Translations under genes and position numbers: made by a program
Notes under the pieces: generated by a model
What the model saw: only the letters and a program-made list of their open reading frames with translations
Database searches by the model: none
Told to the model about the DNA's origin: nothing
Origin: an uncultured Bacteroidaceae bacterium
GTDB lineage: Bacteria > Bacteroidota > Bacteroidia > Bacteroidales > Bacteroidaceae
Reading direction: 5' to 3'
Length of the DNA: 64,000 nt
Assembly: GCA_944320955.1 (NCBI GenBank)
Contig: CALUJL010000011.1
Span: 1 to 64,000 of the forward strand
Shown: positions 35,863 through 44,017 of the stretch, one piece after another
Position numbering within the stretch: the stretch's first letter is position 1
Layout of the letters: every line of letters begins with the position of its first letter

Positions 35863-37740
35863 ATGTGCGGAATAGTAGGATATGTAGGCAAACGCGAAGC
35901 ATACCCCATCCTGATCAAGGGTTTGAAGCGCCTCGAATATCGCGGATACGACAGTGCCGGAGTGGCTCTGATCTCCGACTCGGGCGAATTGAATGTCTAC
36001 AAACAGAAAGGCAAGGTAGCCGATTTGGAACAATACACAGCCGACAAGGACTGCTCCGGGCAGATCGGAATGGCCCACACGCGCTGGGCCACCCACGGAG
36101 TCCCCAGCCAAATCAATGCCCATCCCCATGTTTCCCAGTCCGGGCGCTTCGCCTTGGTCCACAACGGCATCATCGAGAACTATGCCGACCTGCGCAAGCA
36201 ACTGGAGGAAAAGGGCTTTACCTTTAAAAGCGAGACCGACACGGAAGTCCTCGTACAACTCATCGAATATACCTACAACGCAATAGCCCGGCGCGGCGGG
36301 CAACACAGCGGCGAGAGCCTCCACCGCGATATCCTCTCGGCCATCCGCCTGACGCTCCGCAAGGTAGTGGGCGCGTACGCCCTGGTACTCATCGACCGCA
36401 ACGACCCCGATGCCATGTTCTGCGCCCGCAAGGCCAGCCCCCTGGTCGTAGGACTGGGCGAAGGAGAATACTTCGTGGCTTCCGACGCCACCCCCATCGT
36501 AGAATACACCGACCAGGTCATTTACCTCAACGACGGCGAGATTGCCCTCCTGCGCCGCGGGAAGGACATCAAAATCATCAACCTCGAAAACCTCAAGGTC
36601 CCCGCAGAGATACAGACTATCGACATGGACATCGACCAACTGGAGAAAGGCGGCTACGAACACTTCATGCTCAAGGAAATCTACGAGCAGCCCCGCAGCA
36701 TACGCAACTGCATGAGCGGCCGGGTAAGCCCGGAAGGAGTGGTCCTGAGCGCCGTGCGGGACAACAAAGAGCGCCTGCTCCGTGCCAACCGCTACATCAT
36801 CGTAGCCTGCGGCACATCGTGGCACGCCGCCCTCATCGGCAAGCACCTGATCGAACACCTCTGCCGCATACCCGTCACCGTGGAATACGCATCCGAATTC
36901 CGCTATGCCGACCCCGTCCTGACCGGGGACGAAGTGCTGATAGCCATCTCGCAGAGCGGCGAGACGGCCGATACGCTGGCCGCCATCGACCTGGCCAAAC
37001 GCCAGGGCGCCTTCATCTTCGGCATCTGCAACGTGGTGGGTTCTTCCATTCCCCGCGCCACCGACACCGGCTGCTACATCCATGTCGGCCCGGAAATCGG
37101 CGTGGCCAGCACGAAAGCCTTCACCGGACAAGTCACCACACTGGCCATGCTCGCCCTGTGCCTGGCACGGGAATACGGCACTTGCGACCCACAAGAATAC
37201 AGTGAGATCCTCGCCGACCTCCAGCGTGTCCCCGACCTGATGGAACGCGTGCTTACGGAAGGGCCCGACCTGGCCCCCGTGGCGTCCATATTCACCTATG
37301 CGCGCAATTTCATCTACCTCGGCCGCGGCTACAACTACCCCGTAGCCCTCGAAGGAGCCTTGAAGCTCAAAGAAATCAGCTACATCCACGCCGAGGGCTA
37401 CCCGGCAGCGGAGATGAAACACGGCCCCATCGCCCTCATCGACGAGGAGATGCCCGTTGTCTTCATTGCCACGCGCAACTTCATGTACGAGAAAGTCGTC
37501 AGCAACATGGCCGAAGTGAAAGCCCGCAAGGGGCGCATCATCGCCATCGTCAGCGAAGGCGAGGCCGATGCCGTGGCGCAGATAGCCGACATCTGCATCC
37601 CCGTACCCTGCATCCACGAGTGCCTCGAACCGCTGCTCACCACGCTCCCCCTGCAACTCCTGGCCTACCACATTGCCGTCTGCCGTGGCCTCAATGTCGA
37701 CCAGCCGCGCAATCTGGCCAAGTCCGTCACCGTAGAATAA
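35863..37740 (+). CDS. glmS: Glutamine-fructose-6-phosphate aminotransferase (isomerizing)
   Basis: This 625-residue enzyme makes glucosamine 6-phosphate, the first step to UDP-GlcNAc. Cys2 (MCGIVGYVGKREA) is the N-terminal glutaminase nucleophile. MAHTRWATHGVPSQINAHPH and HNGIIENYADLRK complete the amidotransferase domain; the SIS isomerase domains include CGTSWHAALIGKHLIE, ISQSGETADTLAAI and GASTKAFT-type segments, ending QPRNLAKSVTVE. It follows ugd by 38 bases and is closed by the terminator at 37761. Confidence 0.97.
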   Translation: MCGIVGYVGKREAYPILIKGLKRLEYRGYDSAGVALISDSGELNVYKQKGKVADLEQYTADKDCSGQIGMAHTRWATHGVPSQINAHPHVSQSGRFALVHNGIIENYADLRKQLEEKGFTFKSETDTEVLVQLIEYTYNAIARRGGQHSGESLHRDILSAIRLTLRKVVGAYALVLIDRNDPDAMFCARKASPLVVGLGEGEYFVASDATPIVEYTDQVIYLNDGEIALLRRGKDIKIINLENLKVPAEIQTIDMDIDQLEKGGYEHFMLKEIYEQPRSIRNCMSGRVSPEGVVLSAVRDNKERLLRANRYIIVACGTSWHAALIGKHLIEHLCRIPVTVEYASEFRYADPVLTGDEVLIAISQSGETADTLAAIDLAKRQGAFIFGICNVVGSSIPRATDTGCYIHVGPEIGVASTKAFTGQVTTLAMLALCLAREYGTCDPQEYSEILADLQRVPDLMERVLTEGPDLAPVASIFTYARNFIYLGRGYNYPVALEGALKLKEISYIHAEGYPAAEMKHGPIALIDEEMPVVFIATRNFMYEKVVSNMAEVKARKGRIIAIVSEGEADAVAQIADICIPVPCIHECLEPLLTTLPLQLLAYHIAVCRGLNVDQPRNLAKSVTVE

Positions 37741-37760
37741 CCTGCGCACAGCGCCTCGCA

Positions 37761-37814
37761 AAACAGTCATCCCCGCCGTAATTTGTCAATTATTACGGCA
37801 GGGATGACTGTTTT
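37761..37814 (+). terminator. Terminator after glmS
   Basis: AAACAGTCATCCC and GCCGTAAT (37761-37782) pair with ATTACGGC and GGGATGACTGTTT (37792-37814) with one mismatch (C against A) where the two parts of the stem meet. The stem ends in TTTT. Confidence 0.9.
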
Positions 37815-37849
37815 CGCCACTTGCCGCATCCTGCCCCGACTAATTTTCG

Positions 37850-37857
37850 TATCTTTG
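37850..37857 (+). promoter_or_regulatory. -7 box of the GH2 gene
   Basis: TATCTTTG lies 38 bases before the ATG at 37896; no TTG box is seen at the usual distance. Confidence 0.5.
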
Positions 37858-37895
37858 AGGGGTAGAATCAAGAAACCTAACACTCTTCTTTTCTT

Positions 37896-40313
37896 ATGAA
37901 AACATTCTCAAGACACCGCAGGGCAAGCCTCCTCTCCCGGCTGGCCATAGCCCTGCTTGCCCTTTTCTGCACCGGGCAAGGCCTGCGGGCCAATGACAGC
38001 CGGGAACAGTGCTTCAACGAACGGTGGAAATTCCAATTGGGCGATATCCCCGACGCTGCCCGCCCCGACTTCGACGACAGCGCCTGGCGCACCCTCGACC
38101 TGCCCCACGACTGGAGCATCGAGGCGGCACCCGACTCCCTGGCTCCCGCCGGGAACGACGGCGGCTACTATCCCGCCGGCACCGGCTGGTACCGCAAGAC
38201 ATTCCGCCTGGACAGCGGAACCGACGACCTGCTGACTTCCGTCTACTTCGAAGGTGTCTACATGAATGCCCAAGTCTTCATCAACGGGCACGACCTGGGA
38301 ACTTATCCCTACGGCTACACCTCCTTCTTCCACGACCTCACCCCTTACCTGAAACCCGGCGAGAACGTATTGGCCGTGCGGGTGGACAATTCGCAACAGA
38401 AGAACTGCCGCTGGTACACCGGCTCGGGCATCTACCGCAACGTGAAACTCATCCGCACACCGCGCCTGCACTTCGCCCCGTGGGGCGTGGCCGTGCGCAC
38501 CGCCACCGAGGGCAACCAGACGCAAATCACCGTGCTGGCCACCCTCGTGAACGAGCAGGAGCAGGATGCCGCCTTCACGCTCAACGCACAAGTACTCTAC
38601 CAAGGCACCCCCCAGGCCGCCCGGCAGAAAAAAGTCTCCCTCGAAGCCGGCGAGACACGCACCGTCAGCCTGCAGATCCCCCTGGAGAACGCCCGGCTCT
38701 GGAGCACGGATGAGCCCAATCTCTACCAAGTGATATGCAGCATGGAGCAGGGCGGCGAGGATGCGGTAGAGGAAACGTTCGGCGTGCGCACCGTGGAATT
38801 CGATGCCCGCCGGGGACTCCGGCTGAACGGAAAGCCCGTCGAGCTGAACGGAGCCTGCCTCCACCACGACAACGGCCCCCTCGGCGCAGCCGCCTACCGC
38901 GATGCCGAGTGGCGCAAGGCGCGCCTCTTGAAAGAAGCGGGCTTCAACGCCGCACGCACCTCCCACAATCCTCCCTCCGAGGCTTTCCTCGACGCCTGCG
39001 ACCGGGTGGGGCTGCTCGTCATCGACGAGTCGTTCGACGGCTGGCGCAGCGCCAAGAACACACATGACTACTCCACCCTCTTCGACCGCTGGTGGACGCG
39101 CGACGTGGAAGCCATGGTGTGCCGCGACCGCAACCATCCCTCCATCTTCTGCTGGAGCATCGGCAACGAAATCATCGAGCGCAAGACGCCCGAAGCCGTG
39201 CTGACGGCCCACGCCCTGGCCGGACATGTGCGCCGCTTCGACCCCACCCGTCCCGTCACCTCCGCCCTGGCGGCGTGGGACAACGACTGGGAAATCTACG
39301 ACCCCCTGGCCGCGGCGCACGACATCGTAGGCTACAACTACATGATGCACAAAGGCCCCTCCGACCACGAGCGCGTCCCCGACCGCGTGATGATGCAGAC
39401 CGAGTCGTACCCGCGCGAGGCGTTTGCCAACTGGAGCCGCGTGGCCGACCATCCCTACATCATCGGCGACTTCGTCTGGACCGGCATCGACTATCTGGGC
39501 GAGTCCGGCATCGGCCGTTTCTTCTACAAGGGGCAGACCGAAGGCGAGCACTACCACCGCAACCAATACCCCTGGCACGGCGCCTACTGCGGCGACATCG
39601 ACCTGACGGGCCTGCGCAAACCCATCTCCTACTACCGCGACATGCTCTACAATCCCGACGGGCGGAAGCTCTACCTCTCCGTCAAGGAACCGTCGGGCTA
39701 CTACGGCGAGGTGCGGGAGACGCAGTGGTCCGTCTGGCCCACGTGGGAAAGCTGGAACTGGCCGGGACACGAGGGGAAGCAGATCGATGTGGAAATCTAT
39801 TCGCGCTACCCCGCCGTCCGCCTCTACCTCAACGGCAAACTGGTGGCCGAGCGGCCCACGACGCGCCGCGAGGAGTATAAGGCCGTCATCCCCGTGGCCT
39901 ACGAGGCAGGGACGTTGCGTGTCGTAGGACTCGTGGACGGCAGGGAAATCGACCCGCAGACACTCGAAACCGCCGGACGGCCCGCCCGCATCCGCCTGAC
40001 GGCCGACCGCGACACGATGGCCGCCGACGGCAGTTCGCTGGTCTTCGTCACCGCCGAAGTGGTGGACAGCAAGGGCCGCGTCGTGCCCGTTGCCGACCCG
40101 CTGCTCGACTTCAGCCTCGAAGGCGGCGGCACGCTGCTGGCCACGTGCAGCGCCGACCTGACGGACACGACGGCCTACACCCTGCCCCGGCGGAAAGCCT
40201 GGAAGGGCCGCGCCATGGCCGTCGTGCGCAGCGGCAAGGAAGCCGGCCTCCTCACCCTGACCGCCAAGGCCCGGAGCCTGAAAAAAGGCACCGTCCGCAT
40301 CAAGACGGAATAA
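37896..40313 (+). CDS. GH2 family beta-galactosidase-like glycosidase, exported
   Basis: This 805-residue enzyme has a signal peptide (ending near FCTGQGLRAND), a GH2 sugar-binding domain (LDLPHDWSIEA, GWYRKTF), an immunoglobulin-like domain and the catalytic barrel. It has the acid/base motif CWSIGNEIIE and the nucleophile region MMQTESYPR. The tail has two beta-sandwich domains (DUF4982-like VEIYSRYPAVRLYLNGKLVAERP and a Big_2-like end). Substrate probably a beta-galactoside or beta-glucuronide of host or plant glycans; not in a clear polysaccharide-utilisation locus since no susC/susD pair is adjacent. Confidence 0.92.
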   Translation: MKTFSRHRRASLLSRLAIALLALFCTGQGLRANDSREQCFNERWKFQLGDIPDAARPDFDDSAWRTLDLPHDWSIEAAPDSLAPAGNDGGYYPAGTGWYRKTFRLDSGTDDLLTSVYFEGVYMNAQVFINGHDLGTYPYGYTSFFHDLTPYLKPGENVLAVRVDNSQQKNCRWYTGSGIYRNVKLIRTPRLHFAPWGVAVRTATEGNQTQITVLATLVNEQEQDAAFTLNAQVLYQGTPQAARQKKVSLEAGETRTVSLQIPLENARLWSTDEPNLYQVICSMEQGGEDAVEETFGVRTVEFDARRGLRLNGKPVELNGACLHHDNGPLGAAAYRDAEWRKARLLKEAGFNAARTSHNPPSEAFLDACDRVGLLVIDESFDGWRSAKNTHDYSTLFDRWWTRDVEAMVCRDRNHPSIFCWSIGNEIIERKTPEAVLTAHALAGHVRRFDPTRPVTSALAAWDNDWEIYDPLAAAHDIVGYNYMMHKGPSDHERVPDRVMMQTESYPREAFANWSRVADHPYIIGDFVWTGIDYLGESGIGRFFYKGQTEGEHYHRNQYPWHGAYCGDIDLTGLRKPISYYRDMLYNPDGRKLYLSVKEPSGYYGEVRETQWSVWPTWESWNWPGHEGKQIDVEIYSRYPAVRLYLNGKLVAERPTTRREEYKAVIPVAYEAGTLRVVGLVDGREIDPQTLETAGRPARIRLTADRDTMAADGSSLVFVTAEVVDSKGRVVPVADPLLDFSLEGGGTLLATCSADLTDTTAYTLPRRKAWKGRAMAVVRSGKEAGLLTLTAKARSLKKGTVRIKTE

Positions 40314-40331
40314 CGCTTTTCACCTGAAGAT

Positions 40332-40410
40332 GCAGGGCTTTTTCCCGAAAGACGCAGCACTTTCCGGAAAAAGCCCTGCCGCTTTTTCCGGAAACCCCTG
40401 CCGCTCCATT
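40332..40410. repeat. Terminator-like hairpin and repeated GCCGCTTTTTCCGGAA words
   Basis: GCAGGGCTTTTTCC (40332-40345) and GGAAAAAGCCCTGC (40366-40379) form perfect 14-bp arms. A GCAGCACTTTCCGGAA string lies in the loop, and CGCTTTTTCCGGAAACCCCTGCCGC follows. These are the words of the intergenic repeat family; here they may double as the GH2 terminator. Confidence 0.6.
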
Positions 40411-40555
40411 CCCCCGGCAGAGGCGCGCACACACTTCGCCTCCCGTAGAAAGACATTACCGCCCGCCATGCCTCCCCGGCAGGACGCAAAACCGGAGATT
40501 CTCCTGCGGAAAGGAAAAAGGAAGCGGAGCAATATGCTTTCCCAAACAAAATCGC

Positions 40556-40563
40556 TACATTTG
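40556..40563 (+). promoter_or_regulatory. -7 box of the Zeta-like kinase cassette
   Basis: TACATTTG lies 34 bases before the ATG of the 71-residue first gene. Confidence 0.5.
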
Positions 40564-40596
40564 CAGAATAGAGTTTCTAATAAAAAACACAACGCC

Positions 40597-40812
40597 ATGT
40601 CAGAGAAAAAATTGAATACATATCATTTTAATCCGCAACAAGAGCCTACAGACGAAATGTTGGAACAAATCATGAAAGAAGTGGCCGAAGAAGCTCGAAC
40701 AAGTAACCGAAAAGCAAACGAAGAGCACTGGCAGCGAATGCAACAAGACATTGCCAACAAGCGGATAAAATGGTCGGATAAGATGAACTCGATAATCTAT
40801 GGACCAAAATAA
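40597..40812 (+). CDS. Small acidic protein paired with a Zeta-like kinase (possible antitoxin)
   Basis: This 71-residue charged, mostly helical protein (MSEKKLNTYHFNPQQEPTDE... NKRIKWSDKMNSI) overlaps the next gene by 14 bases. No recognised domain. The tight overlap with a Zeta-family kinase and its size fit an antitoxin or regulatory partner, but I have no direct sequence match to an epsilon-type antitoxin. GC content is clearly lower than the neighbours. Confidence 0.7.
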   Translation: MSEKKLNTYHFNPQQEPTDEMLEQIMKEVAEEARTSNRKANEEHWQRMQQDIANKRIKWSDKMNSIIYGPK

Positions 40813-41398
40813 GCACTTACCCGAGATGATCGTAATTGCCGGTCCCAACGGATCCGGTAAGACATCTGTGACACAAAAGTTCCTCTATCACAAATGGGCA
40901 GAAGGAACCCTATACATCAATCCGGATGAGGTGGCCCAAGAAATATTCGGTGATTGGAACTCCACGGAATCCGTGATAAAAGCAGCCCGCTACTGCCGCG
41001 AATTACGAGAAGAATGCCTCAGAAGCCACAGAAGTTTCGTATTTGAGACAGTGATGTCGGCAGAAGATAAAGTAGATTTCATCATCCGCGCAAAACAAGC
41101 AGGCTTCTTCTTGCGTCTATTCTTTATTTCCACCTCACATCCTTCCATCAATGCGGCACGCATTACAAGGAGAGTGATGAAAGGAGGGCACGATGTCCCT
41201 ATTTCAAAAATAATCTCTCGCTACTATAAATCGATCGCCAATTGCAAGACGGTAGCTCCGATAGTTGACCGCCTTTATGTCTATGACAACTCCATTGACG
41301 GAGAAGATGCAAAATTGCAGTTCCGCCTGACAAACGGGAAGGTGAAGAAAATATATACCTCTCCCATTCCCGAATGGGCACAAATACTGCTGCCCTGA
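40799..41398 (+). CDS. Zeta toxin-like ATP-dependent kinase
   Basis: This 199-residue P-loop protein has Walker A IVIAGPNGSGKTSVTQKF, then the acceptor region TLYINPDEVAQEIFG with the conserved Asp, and FVFETVMSAEDKVDFI and AARITRRVMKGGHDVP with conserved Arg residues. Zeta/PezT toxins phosphorylate UDP-N-acetylglucosamine and block cell-wall synthesis; that activity here is inference. The C-terminus is shorter than in PezT. Low GC suggests acquisition. Confidence 0.85.
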   Translation: MDQNKHLPEMIVIAGPNGSGKTSVTQKFLYHKWAEGTLYINPDEVAQEIFGDWNSTESVIKAARYCRELREECLRSHRSFVFETVMSAEDKVDFIIRAKQAGFFLRLFFISTSHPSINAARITRRVMKGGHDVPISKIISRYYKSIANCKTVAPIVDRLYVYDNSIDGEDAKLQFRLTNGKVKKIYTSPIPEWAQILLP

Positions 41399-41422
41399 AC
41401 GCATTTCCTCCTCCGCTTTACC

Positions 41423-42460
41423 TCACTTGCCCGCGGGCGGAAGACGCTTGCGGAAGAGGCTCTTAAGGAACTCGATGTTGCGGGCAAGCGTCTGGCGGTT
41501 GAAAGTCGCGACTTCCTCGATGACGGGATTGATGAAGTTCTGCACCTGCTCGATGGGAGCGTATTCTACGTGGCGGGGCGTGACCACTTGGAGACCACCC
41601 TGCACGATGCGCACCGGAATGTCGGCACTCAAGAGGATAGGGTCGCCGTCGAAATGGGCCACGCCGGGCTGCTTGCGGTGGATGGTCAGCTCGCGGCATT
41701 GGAAAGAGCGGATGCGGCTGTTCTGGAGGATGAGCTTGTTGAAGAGCTGGAAGACCATGCCGGGAATCTCCACGGCTGTGAAAGGTTCGAGGATCGTGAT
41801 GTCGAGCAGCCCGTCGTGGAGCGAAGCCCGGGGCGAGATGAAAGCGTTGTTGCCATACTGCGAGGCATTGCAGCAGGTGATGAGGAAGGCCTTGTGGCGG
41901 ATGATGCCGTCCTCCGTCTCCAATTCGTAAGTCTCGGGCCGATATTTGAGAAACTCGTAAAGGGCTTTCTCCAGATAAGTGAGCAGGCCGCGGCGCTTGT
42001 CGGTGGAAAAGCGGAAGCTGACCAGCGCGTCGAAACCGACACCGCACGTACAAAAGAACGGGTGCCCCTCGACCAGCCCGTAGTCGATGGGGCTGACAAT
42101 GCCGTCGTTCAAGGCACTCAGGGCCTTGGCCGCATCGAGCGGGATGTGCAGGTGCCGGGCCAGCCCGTTGCCGGACCCGCAGGGTATGATGCCCAAAGCA
42201 GTGGAAGTATGGAGCACGCCGCGGCCCACCTCGTTGACCGTGCCGTCACCTCCTACGGCCACCGCGGCATAATAGCCGGCCGCGGCTGCTTCCCGGGCAA
42301 GGTCCACGGCATGTCCGGCCCGCTGGGTCATGCAGATTTCCGCTTCATAGAGCGACGGATCGATCCGCTGCCGGATAAGCGGGGCAAGGTCTTTCTTCTT
42401 CTCAGTACCGGAGATGGGGTTGACAATAAAACGGATTTTCTTCTTTTCGTTGTCTGCCAT
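41423..42460 (-). CDS. Diacylglycerol kinase-family lipid kinase
   Basis: This 345-residue soluble kinase of the YegS/DgkB/sphingosine-kinase superfamily has RFIVNPISGTEKK, AVAVGGDGTVNEVGRGV (the GGDGT nucleotide loop), LGIIPCGSGNGLARHL and GLLDITILEPF (the phosphate-binding/metal segment). Lipid substrate not defined. It is divergent from, and 184 bases away from, serine palmitoyltransferase, so a sphingolipid-related phosphorylation is possible. Confidence 0.88.
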   Translation of the reverse strand: MADNEKKKIRFIVNPISGTEKKKDLAPLIRQRIDPSLYEAEICMTQRAGHAVDLAREAAAAGYYAAVAVGGDGTVNEVGRGVLHTSTALGIIPCGSGNGLARHLHIPLDAAKALSALNDGIVSPIDYGLVEGHPFFCTCGVGFDALVSFRFSTDKRRGLLTYLEKALYEFLKYRPETYELETEDGIIRHKAFLITCCNASQYGNNAFISPRASLHDGLLDITILEPFTAVEIPGMVFQLFNKLILQNSRIRSFQCRELTIHRKQPGVAHFDGDPILLSADIPVRIVQGGLQVVTPRHVEYAPIEQVQNFINPVIEEVATFNRQTLARNIEFLKSLFRKRLPPAGK

Positions 42461-42582
42461 AGGCCGTTCGCTTAGAGGTTTTATCTGAAAAAAGCGATGC
42501 GAATATACAACTAAATAGGGAAAAATACCCCCTTTTTCAGCCGAAAACCGGTCTGCAGAGGCATTTTTGCATCCTATTCTTG

Positions 42583-42612
42583 TTGCGAAACGCGAGAAAT
42601 GCGTTATCTTTG
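42583..42612 (+). promoter_or_regulatory. Promoter of serine palmitoyltransferase
   Basis: TTG 42583-42585, 19 bases, TATCTTTG 42605-42612, a canonical promoter 33 bases before the ATG at 42645. Confidence 0.75.
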
Positions 42613-42644
42613 CAGCCTAAAAACACGAACAGCCACTACATAAT

Positions 42645-43832
42645 ATGGGGTTATTACAAGATAAATTAGGGAAATACACACGCCCCCAAGAGGTAAAAGC
42701 CAAGGGAGTATATCCTTATTTCCGCTGCATCGAGAGCGGGCAAAGCACGGAAGTCATCATGAGCGGTCGCAAGGTGCTGATGTTCGGCTCCAATTCGTAT
42801 CTGGGACTGACGGACGACCCGCGAGTCAAGGAGGCGGCCATCGAGGCTACCCGCAAATATGGAACTGGCTGTGCCGGCTCACGCTTTCTGAACGGAACGC
42901 TCGACCTGCACCTGCAGCTCGAAAAGGAACTGGCAGAATTCGTAGGCAAGGAAGACGCCATCATCTACTCCACGGGATTCCAGGTCAACTTGGGCGTCGT
43001 TTCCTGCGTGACCGACCGCAACGACTACATCATCTGCGACGAACTGGACCACGCCTCGATAGTCGAAGGACGCCGGCTTTCCTTTTCCACCGCTTTAAAG
43101 TATAAGCACAACGACATGGCCGCATTGGAGCGCGAATTGCAGCGCTGCCGGCCGGAAGCCGTGAAGCTGATCGTCGTGGACGGGGTCTTCAGTATGGAAG
43201 GCGACGTGGCAAACCTGCCCGAAATCGTACGCCTGGCAAAGAAATACAACGGCAGCATCATGGTAGACGAGGCGCACGGACTCGGCGTCCTGGGACGCCA
43301 GGGCCGGGGGACATGCGACCACTTCGGCCTCTCGCAGGATGTAGACCTCATCATGGGCACCTTCAGCAAATCGCTCGCAGCCATCGGCGGATTCGTTGCC
43401 GCCGACGAAAGCATCATCAACTACCTGCGCCACAACTCACGCTCCTACATCTTCAGCGCCAGCAACACGCCAGCCGCCACGGCTGCCGCACGCGAAGCGC
43501 TCCACATCATGAAGACCGAGCCCGAGCGCATAGCCCACCTGTGGGAAATCACCAACTACGCACTGAAGAGTTTCCGCGACCTGGGATTCGAAATAGGCAA
43601 CACGTCCACCCCCATCATCCCCCTGTATGTGCGGGATATGGAGAAGACATTCCTCGTGACCAAACTGCTTTTCGACGAAGGCGTCTTCGTCAATCCCGTA
43701 GTACCGCCTGCCTGCTCGCCGGGCGACACGCTGATCCGCTTCTCGCTGATGGCCACGCATACGAAAGAGCAGGTAGACATAGCCATCGAGAAACTCGTGA
43801 AAGTATTCCGCCAGCAAGGAATCATCAAGTAA
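42645..43832 (+). CDS. spt: Serine palmitoyltransferase-like aminotransferase (alpha-oxoamine synthase)
   Basis: This 395-residue PLP enzyme condenses serine with an acyl-CoA to form 3-ketosphinganine, the committed step of Bacteroidota sphingolipids. Seen: [58 protein letters not shown] and the PLP lysine motif [14 protein letters not shown] (Lys242). Close relatives include 2-amino-3-ketobutyrate CoA ligase and BioF; the strong match to the Bacteroides Spt start ([11 protein letters not shown]) and the adjacent lipid kinase favour SPT. Confidence 0.9.
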   Translation: MGLLQDKLGKYTRPQEVKAKGVYPYFRCIESGQSTEVIMSGRKVLMFGSNSYLGLTDDPRVKEAAIEATRKYGTGCAGSRFLNGTLDLHLQLEKELAEFVGKEDAIIYSTGFQVNLGVVSCVTDRNDYIICDELDHASIVEGRRLSFSTALKYKHNDMAALERELQRCRPEAVKLIVVDGVFSMEGDVANLPEIVRLAKKYNGSIMVDEAHGLGVLGRQGRGTCDHFGLSQDVDLIMGTFSKSLAAIGGFVAADESIINYLRHNSRSYIFSASNTPAATAAAREALHIMKTEPERIAHLWEITNYALKSFRDLGFEIGNTSTPIIPLYVRDMEKTFLVTKLLFDEGVFVNPVVPPACSPGDTLIRFSLMATHTKEQVDIAIEKLVKVFRQQGIIK

Positions 43833-43877
43833 AACAAGAGGCGGGCACAAGCATCCCCGCCTCCGGAAATAAACGTT

Positions 43878-43952
43878 CGGGGTGTAGCGCAGTCCGGTTA
43901 GCGCACCTGCTTTGGGAGCAGGGGGTCGAAGGTTCGAATCCTTTCACCCCGA
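43878..43952 (+). tRNA. tRNA-Pro (anticodon TGG)
   Basis: Acceptor CGGGGTG (43878-43884) pairs with CACCCCG (43945-43951), discriminator A. The anticodon arm is CCTGC-TTTGGGA-GCAGG, giving TGG. The T arm contains GGTTCGAATCC. CCA is not encoded. Confidence 0.95.
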
Positions 43953-43962
43953 CCCGTCAAGA

Positions 43963-44007
43963 CTCAGGCATCCGCCCAATGCGGCAACTGCCTGAGTTTT
44001 GCTTTTT
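43963..44007 (+). terminator. Terminator after tRNA-Pro
   Basis: CTCAGGCA (43963-43970) pairs with TGCCTGAG (43989-43996), with an inner CCGC/GCGG stem, then TTTTGCTTTTT. It also faces the end of the AAA+ gene on the minus strand. Confidence 0.85.
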
Positions 44008-44017
44008 ATGCACCTAT

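Noticed and set aside
37896..40313. A polysaccharide-utilisation locus around the GH2 gene
   Set aside because: No SusC/SusD pair, sulfatase or hybrid two-component regulator is adjacent.
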